Below are positions 25,301 through 36,620 of a stretch of DNA of 64,000 bases, in pieces (the stretch's first letter is position 1; each line of letters starts with the position of its first letter). Origin of the DNA: Allolobophora icterica (taxonomy: Eukaryota > Annelida > Clitellata > Crassiclitellata > Lumbricidae); NCBI GenBank assembly GCA_963556255.1, contig OY744609.1:6109251-6173250 (forward strand). The letters are read 5' to 3'. Below the pieces are notes generated by a model. It did not search any database. It saw nothing but the letters and a program-made list of their open reading frames with translations, and was not told the origin of the DNA. The translations under genes were made by a program, and so were the position numbers.

Positions 25301-25790
25301 TCCATAAAACACTTATTTAACAGTTAACTATTTTAGCACTATAATGCTTTCTTTTATACGTAGGTCCCTATACCTTATTTTAAACTCCATTTATCTGTTT
25401 AGCCTCTTCCATTAACTGTTATCTGATTTATTATCACTTGCAATTATTGTCTTTGTAATACTGTGCAATCCCATCGCGCCTGTGTCGACGGGAATCTTTC
25501 AAACGAATAGGCTATTTGATTTGAGGTCGAAAGAAATTATTTTTACAGTCCTCACCGTTCCCATGCCATAACAAAGCTCTTTATTAACCGTTATTATTCC
25601 AAAAGTTTAACGACATTTTATGGCTACTATGGCCGTTGATATTGTTAAAAAACTTAATTGTTTACTAGTTCACATTCCTGATTGAACACCCACGTTCCAG
25701 GTCGTCATTGGTTTGAATACTTATATTTTGAGGCTTATATGTTCATGAAATTAGTACAGATCAAAATTCGTTGACTAGGAGGAGTTATAT
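25301..25790. other. mostly unique sequence between LR units
   Basis: One AACGACATTTTATGGCTACTATGGCCGTTGA scrap at about 25610-25640. No gene. Confidence 0.45.
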
Positions 25791-26561
25791 ATTGGTATTG
25801 GTAGTTTAGCAGTAAACATTAATAAGTTGTAACAGTTTTAGTAAATATCACAGCTATAACAAGAGGCCTTAAATGATCATGTATCCATTCAAACGATTTT
25901 ATTACCCGTTGGAAGCGCCCATTCAAACAATAGTTATTGGTTGGTTAGTTGCTGTTTAAGGACGCTGTGTCACGCCCTCCTCCGTTATAACTACCAAGAC
26001 CCGAAAAGGGTAGTGGCGTTTTCCGGTTATTTAGCGACATCTAGTGGCTTCAGAACCCGTTCACGTCGATCTGCGATACAAGAGATGATCACCAATTTTA
26101 TAATTTACCGATTAACTGATTTATATAGAACCAGGATTAAAATATTTAACGGTGTCTAAACAGAGACTGACCGTAGCGTCATGTTTAACAATACCTTCAC
26201 GTCGATCTGCCGTTGCAAGATATAACTCATAACATCGTGTGAGCAAGTTTTTAACCGAAAATGGGGCTTATATAGTTTCAATAAAAGTATATTTCAAGGT
26301 GTCTAAAGAGAGATTGACCGTAGCTTCTTTTCTAACTATAAATTGTGGCTATATAGAACCGTATATGGTCGCTGGTTGATTTTATGTGACTTTTGAAATA
26401 TTTTGCGCCTGATTGTGATTAATTAATACTAGATATGTGAGAATGGATATGCTTTAGAACGTAGTTCCCAGTTCCTTTGTAACGACATCTTGTGGTTTTC
26501 CTATAGCACGACCTTAGCCTACTGCTTGGTAGTGGTTGCTGTTTAACGACACTCTTTCATA

Positions 26562-26621
<60 letters not shown>

Positions 26622-27490
26622 AACGGCCATTTATATGGCGCCGTTTACACGGCCATACCGCTACAAGGGCACCTCGCAACTCCTAGCAATTCCTGGCACA
26701 ACTCATAGCAAGGATGATTAGCATCGCCCTCCTCCTTTACCCAGGTTTGACACTGGCACTACCTGACATTGGCGCTACTGGAAGTGGCGGATTTTCTATA
26801 GTTTTGCAGAAAAGTAATTTGTTTTGCTCTGTTTTACAGTTACATAAGATTAGCGTCGTCCTCCTTTTTTATCAAGACTTTGAACTGGCACTGTAACGTC
26901 ACGGCTTGTGGATCAAACAGTTTAACGACATTTCACGGCATCGACATCCTTTTGAAGAAAATTGTTTGAACAGTTCTCACCGTTCGTGTATGACAAAATG
27001 CACCTTAAGTCAACTAATTGAAATGAGAATTAACTCCTTTGTTCAACGAAATCTTATTGCTGTCAGAGTCGTTGACACCGCCCTCCTCCTTTCTGTACAC
27101 TTGAGACTGGCACTCCTGAAATACGACAAGCCACGGATTTAATAAATCCAATTTCTGAATATATACCGTAGGATAACCGTTATCTCCAAACTACTAAAAC
27201 GCTACCCGAATGCTAAGCGCAAGGCACCAGCCTATTCACCAGCGGGATGTCGAATCAAGGGTGTTTTCCAGAGAGCAGTCCAAAAATGGAGGTCGGGATA
27301 TGAGCGGCAAGAATGTGTCCAACGTTTCGGGTATTAGTTGCCACACCGTAACCGCAAGTTAACTCGTCGCTACACCTTAGCTGGTCTATTTGACCCTTTT
27401 CAGCTGACTCATTGACAGTTAGTATCTGTCTGTTTTATTTGTGATATAATTCTGATAATTCGTGTGTTAATAATGGAAGCAACTGGTTAC
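25791..27490 (+). repeat. LR unit B
   Basis: Same landmark order as unit A, from AGTAAACATTAATAAGTTGT (25811) through AAGGACGCTGTGTCACGCCC (25957), ACGGTGTCTAAACAGAG (26144), a second AAGGTGTCTAAAGAGAG (26293), AACGACATCTTGTGG (26479) and GTTTAACGACACT (26540). It extends into a 3' module (AAAATTGTTTGA..AGTTCTCACCGTTCGT at 26957, AACTCGTCGCTACACCTTAG at 27360) that recurs at 39480-39670. A (GAT)n array interrupts it. Confidence 0.8.
26558..26622. repeat. (GAT)n microsatellite
   Basis: Pure trinucleotide array inside LR unit B. Confidence 0.95.
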
Positions 27491-27504
27491 CCAACCTAAC
27501 CTCC

Positions 27505-28431
27505 TCAACCGCAACTTATATAGATTATGATGGAACTGTTTGAAAGGTGTCTAATTTCGTTTGCATATCATGTAGTGTTTGGCTACATGATAGGCCTATG
27601 CTACATGATCGTTCAAACTGGCAGCGGTGGTGACGGATATCACCCGATTTATTCGTTGAAAAATGATGTGGGTATTGAGGACCAAACGGTCGCTGTAGAA
27701 GTATGTTTACATTTACGTTACAGTTTAGTAAGTTTAATCTTTACCTCTCCATTGTTTTGGTAACTTAGCAGTAAACACTAATAAATTGTTGAACTGTTAG
27801 TAAATTTAACAGCTATAACCAGTGGCTGGCCGGTTCACCCAATCAAATGATCCCCATTCAAACGATTTTGATACAAGTTGAAAGCGCTTATACAAACATT
27901 GATTGATTAGTTGCCTTTTAAAAATGTTGTCATGACAACGATGATTATCGTGGCCCTCCGACGTTACTGGCACCACCTGAAAAGGGAAGTGGCGACAGAG
28001 GTGCCTTCACCATAGAAACCTTGGAGAAAATGCTCCATCCACGAAATAGGGGGATCTGTCAATGTGTGTGCCACCAATTTATGGGAGGGAGGGGAAGAGC
28101 GGAAGAAGAGGGGAAGGGAGTTGCTCCAATGACTTAGGGGATAGACGCCCGTGATCGGCGATGTACCTTAGCAACACTGGTGGCTTCAGAAGCCGTTCAC
28201 CTAGATTTTCCGTTGGTTAAGTGAATTAAGCGAGCGTCCAATGAGGGTCATATTATACAGTCAGGATAACCATATTTAAAGGTGTCTAAAGAGAGCCTGA
28301 CCGTAGCGCCCTACTTTAACTATACTTTGCGGCTACAATAGAACTGTGGACGTTGTTTCACTTTATGCAACTTCTATACATATTTAGCGCTTGAATGCGA
28401 TGATATATGCTATATGTAATATATGGGTTCT
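27505..28431 (+). repeat. LR unit C (with MITE inside)
   Basis: Begins with CCTCAACCGCAACTTATATAG, AAAGGTGTCTAAT and CTGGCAGCGGTGGTGA. Continues with CCGATTTATTCGTTGAAAAA and AGTAAACACTAATAAATTG to the GGCACCACCTGAAAAGGGAA landmark, where a family A MITE is inserted. After the MITE it runs TGGTGGCTTCAGAAGCCGTT, AAAGGTGTCTAAAGAGAGCC to about 28431. It resumes at about 29320 (AACGACATCTTGTGGCTGGC). Confidence 0.8.
27996..28153. mobile_element. hAT-type MITE, family A (copy 4)
   Basis: Decayed copy, reversed relative to copy 1: CAGAGGTGCCTTCACCATAG...GATAGACGCCCGTG. Flanks agtggcga (27988-27995) and atcggcga (28154-28161) are a 6/8 match, the expected decay of an 8-bp TSD. Confidence 0.75.
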
Positions 28432-29318
28432 AGGACAATAACCCCGCAAACAATAACCCCCCGGACAATAACCCCGGGACAATAACCCCCACGCAGTAAA
28501 TCCCCGGATAATAACCCTTTATACTGATATATTAATTATATCAATATACAAATAATGTATATTAATCATACAGTTTATATATATTAATTTATTAGACATA
28601 TAATTAGAGAACCATACAACGTCACAGTATGAAATGAAATGTGTAACAGAAAATGCTGTTTATTGGTAATTAGGTTATTGAACTTAAAAAGGAAGGTGGT
28701 GAGGTATTCTCCGTAGATAGTGAAGAACATTGCGCTCATTGTAGTTGCTAATCATGGCCAGAATTCGTGCACTGGAGTCAGCATACTTCTTCCTAGGAGG
28801 GTTTGACGGGTGACCAAAACTAAGTTTATCTTTTCCTTGGTCAGATTATATAAATTCCATCATAGAAATAGATCATATTTTGAAACTTTGTATTTTCTAT
28901 AAACCATTTCTATTACAATTACAGTTGACTTCTTTCATGGTGTATGGTCATTCTTTCATATCTACTCTGTGCCAAATTGTCTAATAATTGTCCAATATTT
29001 AGTTCTTTGATGTTTGATCAATAAATTTACTCCTTTTTTCAAATATTATTATCTTCTTATTACTTCTATGTTATATATATTTTTTTCACTTGTTCACCAA
29101 TATGCGGTTCGCTTTTGGTTTTTCAATAAAGAATATTAATAATAATAATAATAATAATCTCTCATGTCTACTCTTTACTGTATGTTCTGTATGCATAGGG
29201 GTTATTGTCCCGGGGGGTTATTGTCCGGAGGGTTCTTTGCATGGGGTATATTGTCCGGGAGTTATTGTCCGGGAGGTTATTGCCCAGGGGGGGGGGCGTA
29301 ATTGTCCCATTACCAATT
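28432..29318. mobile_element. iteron-ended non-autonomous element
   Basis: Left end carries about six GGACAATAACCCC-like direct repeats (28434-28522). The right end carries about six in inverse orientation, GGGGTTATTGTCC (29200-29312). About 690 bp of AT-rich, apparently non-coding interior lies between. It splits LR unit C. The exact ends and TSD cannot be fixed from this copy. Superfamily not recognised. Confidence 0.7.
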
Positions 29319-29494
29319 AATGTCAAAATGGAAACGTTTTAAATCATCTTTCCTACTTGTTTTGTAACGACATCTTGTGGCTGGCATGTACGTTGACCTT
29401 AACCTACACAAAAGTAGTTTACCTCATAGCTATGCTATCTACAGCTTAGTAGTAGTTTCTGAGTGACGACGCCGAATCACAACAAAGACGCAAG
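29319..29494 (+). repeat. LR unit C, continuation
   Basis: TTTTGTAACGACATCTTGTG, CTTAACCTACACAAAAGTAG and GACGACGCCGAATCACAACA follow the LR order seen at 38120-38260. Confidence 0.75.
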
Positions 29495-29775
29495 GAGTTA
29501 ATTTATATCTTCGCGAGATGAGATACATGTATATGTTTCAAGATCAGCCCAGGCCAAAGTAGGAAACCATGTTTTCAACTGTATTTCATTTTGTCCTTTT
29601 TCTAAAGTTAAGAAGTGGACGCACGACCATAGGATAGAACACCAATGACACTGAGTAACCGCGAGTGAAGGATTTGCTCTAGGTCCCAACACAGTAGGCC
29701 TAGGCCTAACCACCTCCGTGGAAGCTCGAACCCGTAGGCCTACTCTCCGCGTATAACGCAGAGTGTTTAATTAAC
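29495..29775 (-). mobile_element. tRNA-related SINE (copy 3)
   Basis: Shares nearly all its length with the next copy: GAGTTAATTTATATCTTCG, AGCCCAGGCCAAAGTAGGAA, AAGTTAAGAAGTGGAC, ACCATAGGATAGAACACCAA, then GGAAGCTCGAACCCG and CTCTCCGCGTATAACGCAGAG. On the minus strand CGGGTTCGAGC is a B-box match (GGTTCGANYCC). Confidence 0.75.
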
Positions 29776-29841
29776 CCTCTAAGGGATATGGGACATAATA
29801 TATGTCCCATGTCGGAAAAAAGTATGTAGATTATTTAGATC

Positions 29842-30112
29842 GAGCAAGGAGTTAATTTATATCTTCGTGAGATGAGATAGGTTTCAAGATTAGCCCAGGC
29901 CAAAGTAGGAAACTATATTTTCAACTGTATTTGATTTTGTCATTTTCTAAAGTTAAGAAGTGGACACACGACCATAGGATAGAACACCAATGGCACTGAG
30001 TCTAGGTCCCAAAAACAGTAGGTCTAGGCCTAACCACCTCCGTGGAGGCTCGAACCCGTACTCTCCGTGTATAACGCAGAGTGTTTAACCAATCTGCTAC
30101 GGTGTGCCACGT
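29842..30112 (-). mobile_element. tRNA-related SINE (copy 4)
   Basis: Second copy, 65 bp after the first, same orientation, with a deletion in the AGTAACCGCGAGTG region. It retains CGGGTTCGAGC on the minus strand and ends AACCAATCTGCTACGGTGTG. The close pair suggests local duplication rather than two independent insertions. Confidence 0.75.
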
Positions 30113-30227
30113 AGTATGAGTTTCGACCGTACTTGAATGTTTTTCTATTTTTGCGGACATGAGTCAAGTAAAATAGCACATGTAATATCGTTTAATGACG
30201 TTTTAAAGGTATCGAATGAGAACGCCG

Positions 30228-30480
30228 TAAACCAGAGGTTCTTAACCTTTTCTCGTACACGACACACCTTAACTTGCGAGCAAATTTGGTGACACCCTCC
30301 GTAAGCAAAATTTTGACGTCACATTTGCATTATGAAATGCTACAACTTAGATAGCAGATAGAGTTATACTAATCAATTTTGTAAATCTCATAAGTAAATT
30401 AAATAAATTGTTACTTTTCCAAACGTTTTGCTAAATTATTTTTAATAGCTGAAAAAAGGCGACGGAGCGCCGTGCCTGAG
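30228..30480. mobile_element. hAT-like element end (partial)
   Basis: CAGAGGTTCTTAACCTTTTC at 30235 is a typical hAT terminal sequence (CAGNGGTTCTTAACC). The matching right end was not found, so extent and TSD are uncertain. Confidence 0.45.
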
Positions 30481-30514
30481 CGTTCCGGCAAAAATGCACT
30501 GGAATAAAATAAAT

Positions 30515-30711
30515 GTAATGTAGATGGGGAGGGGGATAGAGTAATGGTAACACTCGTGGCCAGGAGAGCATAAGGTACGTGGATCGATTCCCGTAACCCC
30601 CTCTAGGGCGGCACCTTGCATGGCTGGCAAACCGTGTGTTTATTTAAGATCTTGATTGTACTTTCATGTTTCAATGTAATCTTACTGCGTCTGTCAGTTT
30701 GAAATAATAAA

Positions 30712-30760
<49 letters not shown>

Positions 30761-30762
30761 TT
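30515..30762 (+). mobile_element. tRNA-derived SINE with (ATT)n tail
   Basis: TAATGGTAACACTCGTGGCC followed by GTGGATCGATTCCCGTAACC: A-box-like and B-box (GGATCGATTCC) 40 bp apart in the right order, then about 100 bp of body and an ATT tail from 30714. A weaker relative is at 38698-38830. The tail is shared with the minus-strand LINE that ends there. Confidence 0.65.
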
Positions 30763-30763
30763 T

Positions 30764-31680
30764 TACCCGAGGTAGATATAATCCCTCGGGTTGTCTAAAA
30801 CTATATCCGGAGATAATATGATGTTACTCTGGAACGGCGCATCACTCGACAATTTCTGGCCGCATGAAAGTTCCTATGAAGGCAACTGCATTGAAGCGTT
30901 GTATGGTGATTGACAACCGCTGGAATAGATAGCAAGTCTCTCTTGGGTCTCCGGTGGTTAAAGCTAAGCCTCTCCCCAAGTCTTTTATAAGGGCCATTCC
31001 GTCGTCATTGATAGGGCCTAAGGTCTCGAAAGCCAGAGGGACAAAAAAGTGGTCTGCGCGGATCTGGCTGTACTTGTTGTTTTTTCTTGTGGCCGCTAGT
31101 TCCGCTGCTGCTCCCGATGTCGCGGACGTTGCATGAAGGCAAGAGGGCGCCACAGTGTCAGTTACGGTGACGTCCCATACAAGACTTCGTCCTCTGCGCC
31201 ATGGTATCAGCGTAAGTCCGTCCGGTCGTCTCCCGTCCGTCCTCGACATCCCAGGTGATTCCTTGATATTAGGGACGCCCGCTCGTGAGAGGCCTCGGCT
31301 TATCAAATTATTAAAAGCCGCATGTCTGGCGATTCTGCCAGGTCCTAGGTTGGACGACATCCCGTGCGACCCGTCCGCCGTCACCATTGCTCCACAGGGA
31401 CATGCGTGCGGTTCGCATATATTCGTCCCCAGTCTGAGGCCTACTGCAATTCTTACCGCCTAGTCATCCAATCGCAGCCCGCATGATGACACCGGTAGTG
31501 CGAACAGCCAGTCGCTGGCGTGTGGGGTTGAGGCTGCTTTGAATCTTGCTTGGTGGTAAGCGTCCAATGAGTCCACCACTCTCTTCACGAGAGGACCATC
31601 CCAATACGATTGTCTGTATGCTGCGTAATTATCTGAATGTGTGATTTGAGTTTCGGCGTTCCATAGCTGTAGCATCGTCT
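30764..31680 (-). mobile_element. 5'-truncated R4/Dong-like LINE (copy 2)
   Basis: Minus-strand LINE: coding part 31675-30842, about 55 nt of 3' UTR containing CCGTTCCAGA, then the hairpin ACCCGAGG...CCTCGGGT (30765-30791) and AAAAATAATAAT. The truncated 5' end abuts a 265-bp AAT array (31681-31946). Same family as 7256-8472. Confidence 0.82.
30842..31675 (-). pseudogene. LINE ORF C-terminal part with RLE-like motifs
   Basis: One continuous frame of about 278 codons broken only by a TAG at 31460-31462. It aligns with copy 1: ASDWLFALPVSSCGLRLDD, then Cys/Cys/Cys (CEPHACPCG), GRIARHAAFN, GRRPDGLTLIPW, LVWDVTVTD and KNNKYSQI. The last zinc-cluster cysteine of copy 1 (HGLAC) is a serine here (HGMSS), another sign of decay. 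The PD...D...K pattern of the restriction-like endonuclease is retained. Confidence 0.8.
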
Positions 31681-31946
<266 letters not shown>

Positions 31947-32435
31947 ATGAAATGTTATGTGATGACTGTAATGTACTCGTTATGAGTTTTATTGTTCTGT
32001 TAACGACTGGTTTTGGTGCGCCATCGGGTGACGTCTTGTGCAATAGACACCGGTGCTATAAAATTTACTAATTAATAGTTAATAATATCGATGAGTTGTG
32101 CAGAAGTGTGCATTGTTCTAAGTGGATCAGAACGATCAACTACGGTTCACATTGAAGAAATTCTGAAAGAAATTAAGTTCATCAAATAAAATTTAAAGTT
32201 CTTAGCTGACACTTTCACACGATTTAAAGGTGTCTAAACAGAATGTGTATTCAGCAGCATGATGTAGGCCTATGGATGCGAGACATGGGTGCTAACAATG
32301 GATTTACAAAAGACAGTAATTGTAATTACTAACTTCTGCTGGACAGATGACATTGAAGAATAGTGAGGAGCAAGTGTACAGTAGCTGAGCCACTCGGCAC
32401 AAGACAGGGTAGAGTGGAGATACATTTTTATTCGA
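31947..32435. other. unique sequence, one AAAGGTGTCTAAA
   Basis: TTTAAAGGTGTCTAAACAGA at about 32223 and a TAGGCCTA at 32265. No gene. Confidence 0.45.
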
Positions 32436-32830
32436 CATATGTGATGATACAGCATCGTTAAAACGCCCGAGCTGTCTCTACTCTGGTAGTGCCAGCTCCA
32501 ATCATGGAGAAAGGAGGAGGGCAACGTTGACGACCCTGGCAGCTACGAGATATCACTAAACACCATATGCTACTACTACAGCGTCTTTAAGCAGAAAAAA
32601 GTAACTTCGCAACTGACTGCAATCTCGAAGTGCCAGTCCCAAGCCTGGAGAAAGGAGGAGTGCGACGCTATTCAAATTTGCAATGATACGGTGTCGGCAA
32701 AAAGAAACGAACGGTAATTGGAAGAGTCCACTGTTACGTAATGTCGACGAAAGATATCGCTAAAGTAGAAATATTTAAAGTTTTTAAACACCTTTATATT
32801 AGTGTATTCTGATCATATATAGTCCTCTTT
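32436..32830 (-). repeat. LR-type modules, minus orientation
   Basis: GTAGTGCCAGCTCCAATC...GGAGAAAGGAGGAGGGC (32486) and a second GTGCCAGTCCCAAGCCTGGAGAAAGG (32620), then AACACCTTTATAT (32788), are reverse complements of the LR GGAGG/GGCACT and AAAGGTGT signatures. Confidence 0.75.
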
Positions 32831-32898
32831 TCGGACAATAACTAATACAATAACTAACAATAACTAACTCTTTTCGGACAATAACTAATACTAATCAA

Positions 32899-33132
32899 AG
32901 GCTGTTTATTATAAAACGACATTCAAGTGGTTTATGTGATACCTGTCAGGTCAAGGAGACTATTCATCACTTACTACTTGAGTGTAAAAAAGAAGATATA
33001 TCGAAGTTGTTGGGAGATAAATGTCAATTGTATAAAAGGGACGTTTCTATTTCAACCCTTTTAACAGTAAATATATTACAAAATGAAGTGTATAGGGTAC
33101 TTAAACTAATTACTAAAGGTCAAATTCTGTAA
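32899..33132 (+). pseudogene. LINE C-terminal zinc-knuckle fragment
   Basis: 77-codon open stretch without an ATG, ending at TAA 33130-33132: SGLCDTCQVKETIHHLLLEC. The C-x2-C-x7-H-x4-C motif typifies the C-terminus of many APE-type LINE ORF2 proteins. Flanking upstream sequence is a small duplication (TCTTTTCGGACAATAACTAA at about 32826 and 32869). Confidence 0.7.
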
Positions 33133-33830
33133 AGAGATATGCTAAATTTGCTAATGTAAATAGTTTTATTTTATTTTTATTTATTTTATTTTTTTTAAAT
33201 TTTTTTAATTTTTTTATCTGTAATTTTAATTAGTCTTTTCCTTGTGCATTTTATTTTATTGTATTAATTATTACATTATTATAATGCAATCTTGAATGCA
33301 TTAATATCAAACTTGAAACAATTGTAATTATTATGCTCATATAATTTATGCTTTGTTGGTTGATGAGATTTGTACTTGAGTGTGTTTAGTACCTGAGCAG
33401 TTTCTTTGAGGAAAGGTACTTGGTATAACCATACGTTTCATTTAATATGCATGATGTATGTGAGATTGGTACTATTTCATACATGATATGATTGTAGTGG
33501 TACATATTGCTATAAGATCTCATTGAACTGAGGAATAAGAAATGATCAATTAAACATTTCAATAATAGAATGGGAATATAATGTCATAATTATAATCATA
33601 TGTGCTGTGCATTTATGTCTGAAGTTGTTTAAATATTTCTAGCGAGTGACAATAGTTGCGAAGTACTGTTTGGTTTGCGTCGGAACATTTTATAGCTATG
33701 TGTATTATAAATAACATTAGATATGTTGCTTTGGGTTATGTGACATTACTGACATTGTAAGCTTATGTTTGACACCTTTACATGGTGTTATACGGACACT
33801 ATAAGTTTATCGTTTTCCAGAAATTGTATT
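33133..33830 (+). other. probable LINE 3' UTR, AT-rich
   Basis: T-rich stretch at 33165-33230, then unique AT-rich sequence leading into the CGTCAACGGCC block and a short AAT tail at 33890. I infer it is the 3' UTR of the LINE fragment at 32899; no other feature seen. Confidence 0.4.
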
Positions 33831-33834
33831 TGTG

Positions 33835-34135
33835 AATTGTCGTCAACGGCCATTGTTGCCAAAGGACGACGTTAAACTTTGGAATAATAATAATAATAAC
33901 TAATTGGAGAACCCGTTCGCCGTTACTGGCCATGGCAACCGTAAGATGTCGTTAAGGAAGTAGAAAATATTGTGGTTTCTTAATCACCTTTATATTCTAC
34001 GATGCTGAACCTATGTAATCCTCGTTTTCGGTTAATGGTTAGTATGTAATAGGGTCGACGTTTAAAGGCCATAGTATACCCGTAAGATAATCGCTGAATA
34101 AGTAGAAAGTATAGAGGTTTCTTAAACACCTTTAT
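33835..34135 (-). repeat. CGTCAACGGCC...GTTAAAC blocks
   Basis: GTCGTCAACGGCCATTGTTG...GACGACGTTAAACTTTGG then AATAATAATAATAA (33838-33898), followed by diverged repeats at 33915-33960 and 34055-34110 with AACACCTTTAT words. The first block looks like a retrotransposon 3' end with a TAA tail and is a homologue of the TTTAACGAC module in minus orientation. Confidence 0.65.
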
Positions 34136-34930
34136 TTTATGTGTCCTGATCCTATTTAGTCCTCGTTTCCGATCATCACTATGTATGAACGCGTTCCGGC
34201 GTCATGTTTCAGGTATTAAAAGACAATTTTGAAATTTTAGTAAAAGAATAATTTTGTAATTTTAATGTGCAAGTCCAACTCGACCGTGGATGCAAACAAA
34301 ATCTTCATCTTCAGTCGTAAAGTCATCGGTGTAGGCTGATGTGTAGTTTTACCAATGATCTGGAAGTAGATTAATTCATATGGAGCATCTATTGGTCGTC
34401 GTACAGTACAGCAAACAATCATCGGTTAGTCGCTAATTCAAACGTACGTAGGCTCAAATAACCGTCCCGCAGATAGAGATACGTGAATTTGATCGGTTAA
34501 TAATCCAAACGACTAGGTTACGCTAGAAATCGTACTCACGCTTCGACGAAAAGCTCGACTAACGATTCTTTAACTTGCTGACCAAATTACTAAACTTGTC
34601 TCAAGCAATTCTTTGAAAATGTCAAACGAATTACTGTAGTTTTTCACGACAAACTCATAGCGATCTCACCACCGCTCAACCAAATTCCTTCTCCATGATA
34701 AAAAAAATGTCCGCCTCCGCTCCCGATTCGTCAGCGTCTTTGGTTGCCATAGTAACCTGTCCAACACGGCTGATCACGTGACCTCTTAGTTGGCCGATGG
34801 CAACGGTTCATTTTAACACTTAAAATATTGTTTTATAGAGCCGCTATTTTCTAAATGTAGGCAGCTATTAATTACCTGGCTCATGCTATACTCTATACTG
34901 ATTAATTAATTAGCAAGTTATTTGATAAGT
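34136..34930. other. unique region with promoter-like motifs
   Basis: No gene. At 34743-34756 GTTGCCATAGTAAC is an X-box match. CACGTG lies at about 34776 and GGCCGATGGCAACGG follows. It looks like a regulatory segment without an assignable gene. Confidence 0.35.
34743..34756. promoter_or_regulatory. X-box (RFX) match near CACGTG
   Basis: GTTGCCATAGTAAC fits the RFX X-box palindrome, and ATCACGTGACC, an E-box/USF-type site, follows about 18 bp later. Functional status unknown. Confidence 0.35.
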
Positions 34931-34944
34931 CCATGTATTGCTGC

Positions 34945-35575
34945 AATCTCACCCGATTAATTCGTTGAAAAGTGAGGTGGGCAAAGGCCAAACGATCGCT
35001 GCAGAGCTGCGTTTAAATTTACATTACATTTTATATTGTGCAGTGGGAATAGTAAGAAATTGATGTCGGTAACTTAGCAGTAAACACTAATAAATTGTAA
35101 CAGTTTTAGTAGATTTAATGACTATTACAAGAGGCTTTGCATGGTGTGGTTCCTATTCAAACGATTTTATTACGCGTTGAAAGCGCCCATCTTATAATAA
35201 TCGATTTGTTAGTTGTTGTTAAACAACGCCGTGTCATGACAAAGATGATTAACGTCTCCCTCCCCTGTACTGGCACCACCCGAAAATGGTAGTGGCGATT
35301 TCCATTATTTAACGACATCTGCTTCGGTAGCTATTCACGTCGATCTGCGGTGCACAGGAATTCCACATAATATAGTGATCATCTGAAAATGAAGCTTATA
35401 TAGTATCATTAGTACCAAATTTAAAGGTGTCTAAAAGAAAATGAAAATTATCTGAAAATGAAGCTTATATGGAGTCATTTCAACCACATTTAAAGGTGTC
35501 TAAAAGAGCCTGACCGTAGCGTCATGTTTAATTATACCTTCTGGATATATTTTAGACCCGTACGTGGTCGTTGGT
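34945..35575 (+). repeat. LR unit D
   Basis: CTCACCCGATTAATTCGTTG (34949), CCAAACGATCGCTGCAGA, AGTAAACACTAATAAATTGT (35080), AACGCCGTGTCATGACAAAG (35225), GGCACCACCCGAAAATGG, AACGACATCTGCTTC, and a local duplication of the TTTAAAGGTGTCTAAA segment (35419 and 35487, each preceded by TGAAAATGAAGCTTATAT). Confidence 0.8.
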
Positions 35576-36265
35576 TGTATAGGCGCCGACTGTTGCTCTT
35601 GTCTCTGGGTGCATGGGTCCTTCTCCCCTCCCTCTGCCCCTTTCCTCCCCCAGTTCCAGTCTTATTATTTATCTATTATTTTAAATAATAAACAAATAAA
35701 TAAATAAATTATGTATTGGCTGTGACTGTGAGATCATGCAATGTTGGGTATTTGTGTTGTAGTTGCACTTCTCAAGTTGTGAGATAACTTAGGTAGACAA
35801 ATTCGAATTTAAGGTCCGAATTACAATTGTTTAAAGTTTGGTTTCAATATATTCAAATCATAATTATAGTTCCCTTATTGCAACAGCCATAATGAGTACA
35901 ATTAGTACATATTTCGGTGGAAATATGACAAGGCAAGGGAGAGGACTGGCCACCCGTCTTCATAGTATGCCGAGGCTAAGAAAATGAAGTCGCTAATACT
36001 TCATACCCATGCTGCCTCAGGGTAACTCGAGCTCTTCTTCTGTTACAACACAATGCTGCAGTATTATGCAGTGTAATAGCTACTCTAGCAGATAAACCAA
36101 ACCAAACCATATGTCATATTTAAGAATAAAATACCGAAGGTAGTAACATATAAACTCAATAGCCAACTAACCTACGTGTAATATATGTAATTTACTAACA
36201 TCAGATTCTTTACATATACAACATATTTGAGATTCAACATTTAAATAAAACGATGTCAAAAATCT
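35576..36265. other. unique/low-complexity sequence in the array
   Basis: Starts abruptly after LR unit D with TATAGGCGCCGACTGTTGCT, possibly the end of a transposon. Contains an AAAT run (35685-35710) and GGCTAAGAAAATGAAGTCG (35973), similar to the tandem repeat end at 12460. No gene. Confidence 0.4.
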
Positions 36266-36620
36266 ACGTTTTGGTTGGTTAGTTAGTTGCTGTTTAACGA
36301 CACTGTTTCATGACAAAGATGATAGGCGTCACTTTCCTCCTTACTGCAGGCTTGGGACTGGCACTGCCAGAATGCTTGGGACTGGCACTGCCAGAATGCT
36401 TGGGACTGGCACTGCCAGAATGCGAGCAGTGGCGGAGTTCTTAATCCTAAAATCTACGCTGGTGGATCCAGAGTTTAACGACATCTTATAGCAACAAAGG
36501 CTGTTGACGTCGACAGAAATTATTTTTGGCATATTACAGCTCTTAAATAAAATGCGCTGTTATGACGATATGATTCATATAATGTTGGGTACAAACTATT
36601 TAAAGGTGTCTAACTGATTC
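36266..36620 (+). repeat. LR 3' module with 24-bp triplication
   Basis: GTTGGTTAGTTAGTTGCTGT then TTTAACGACACTG (36290). Inside it, 36351-36422 is a perfect threefold repeat of a 24-bp unit beginning CTTGGGACTGGCACTGCC. It ends GAGCAGTGGCGGAGTTCTTA, AACGACATCTTATAGCAACA and AAAGGTGTCTAACTG. Confidence 0.85.
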
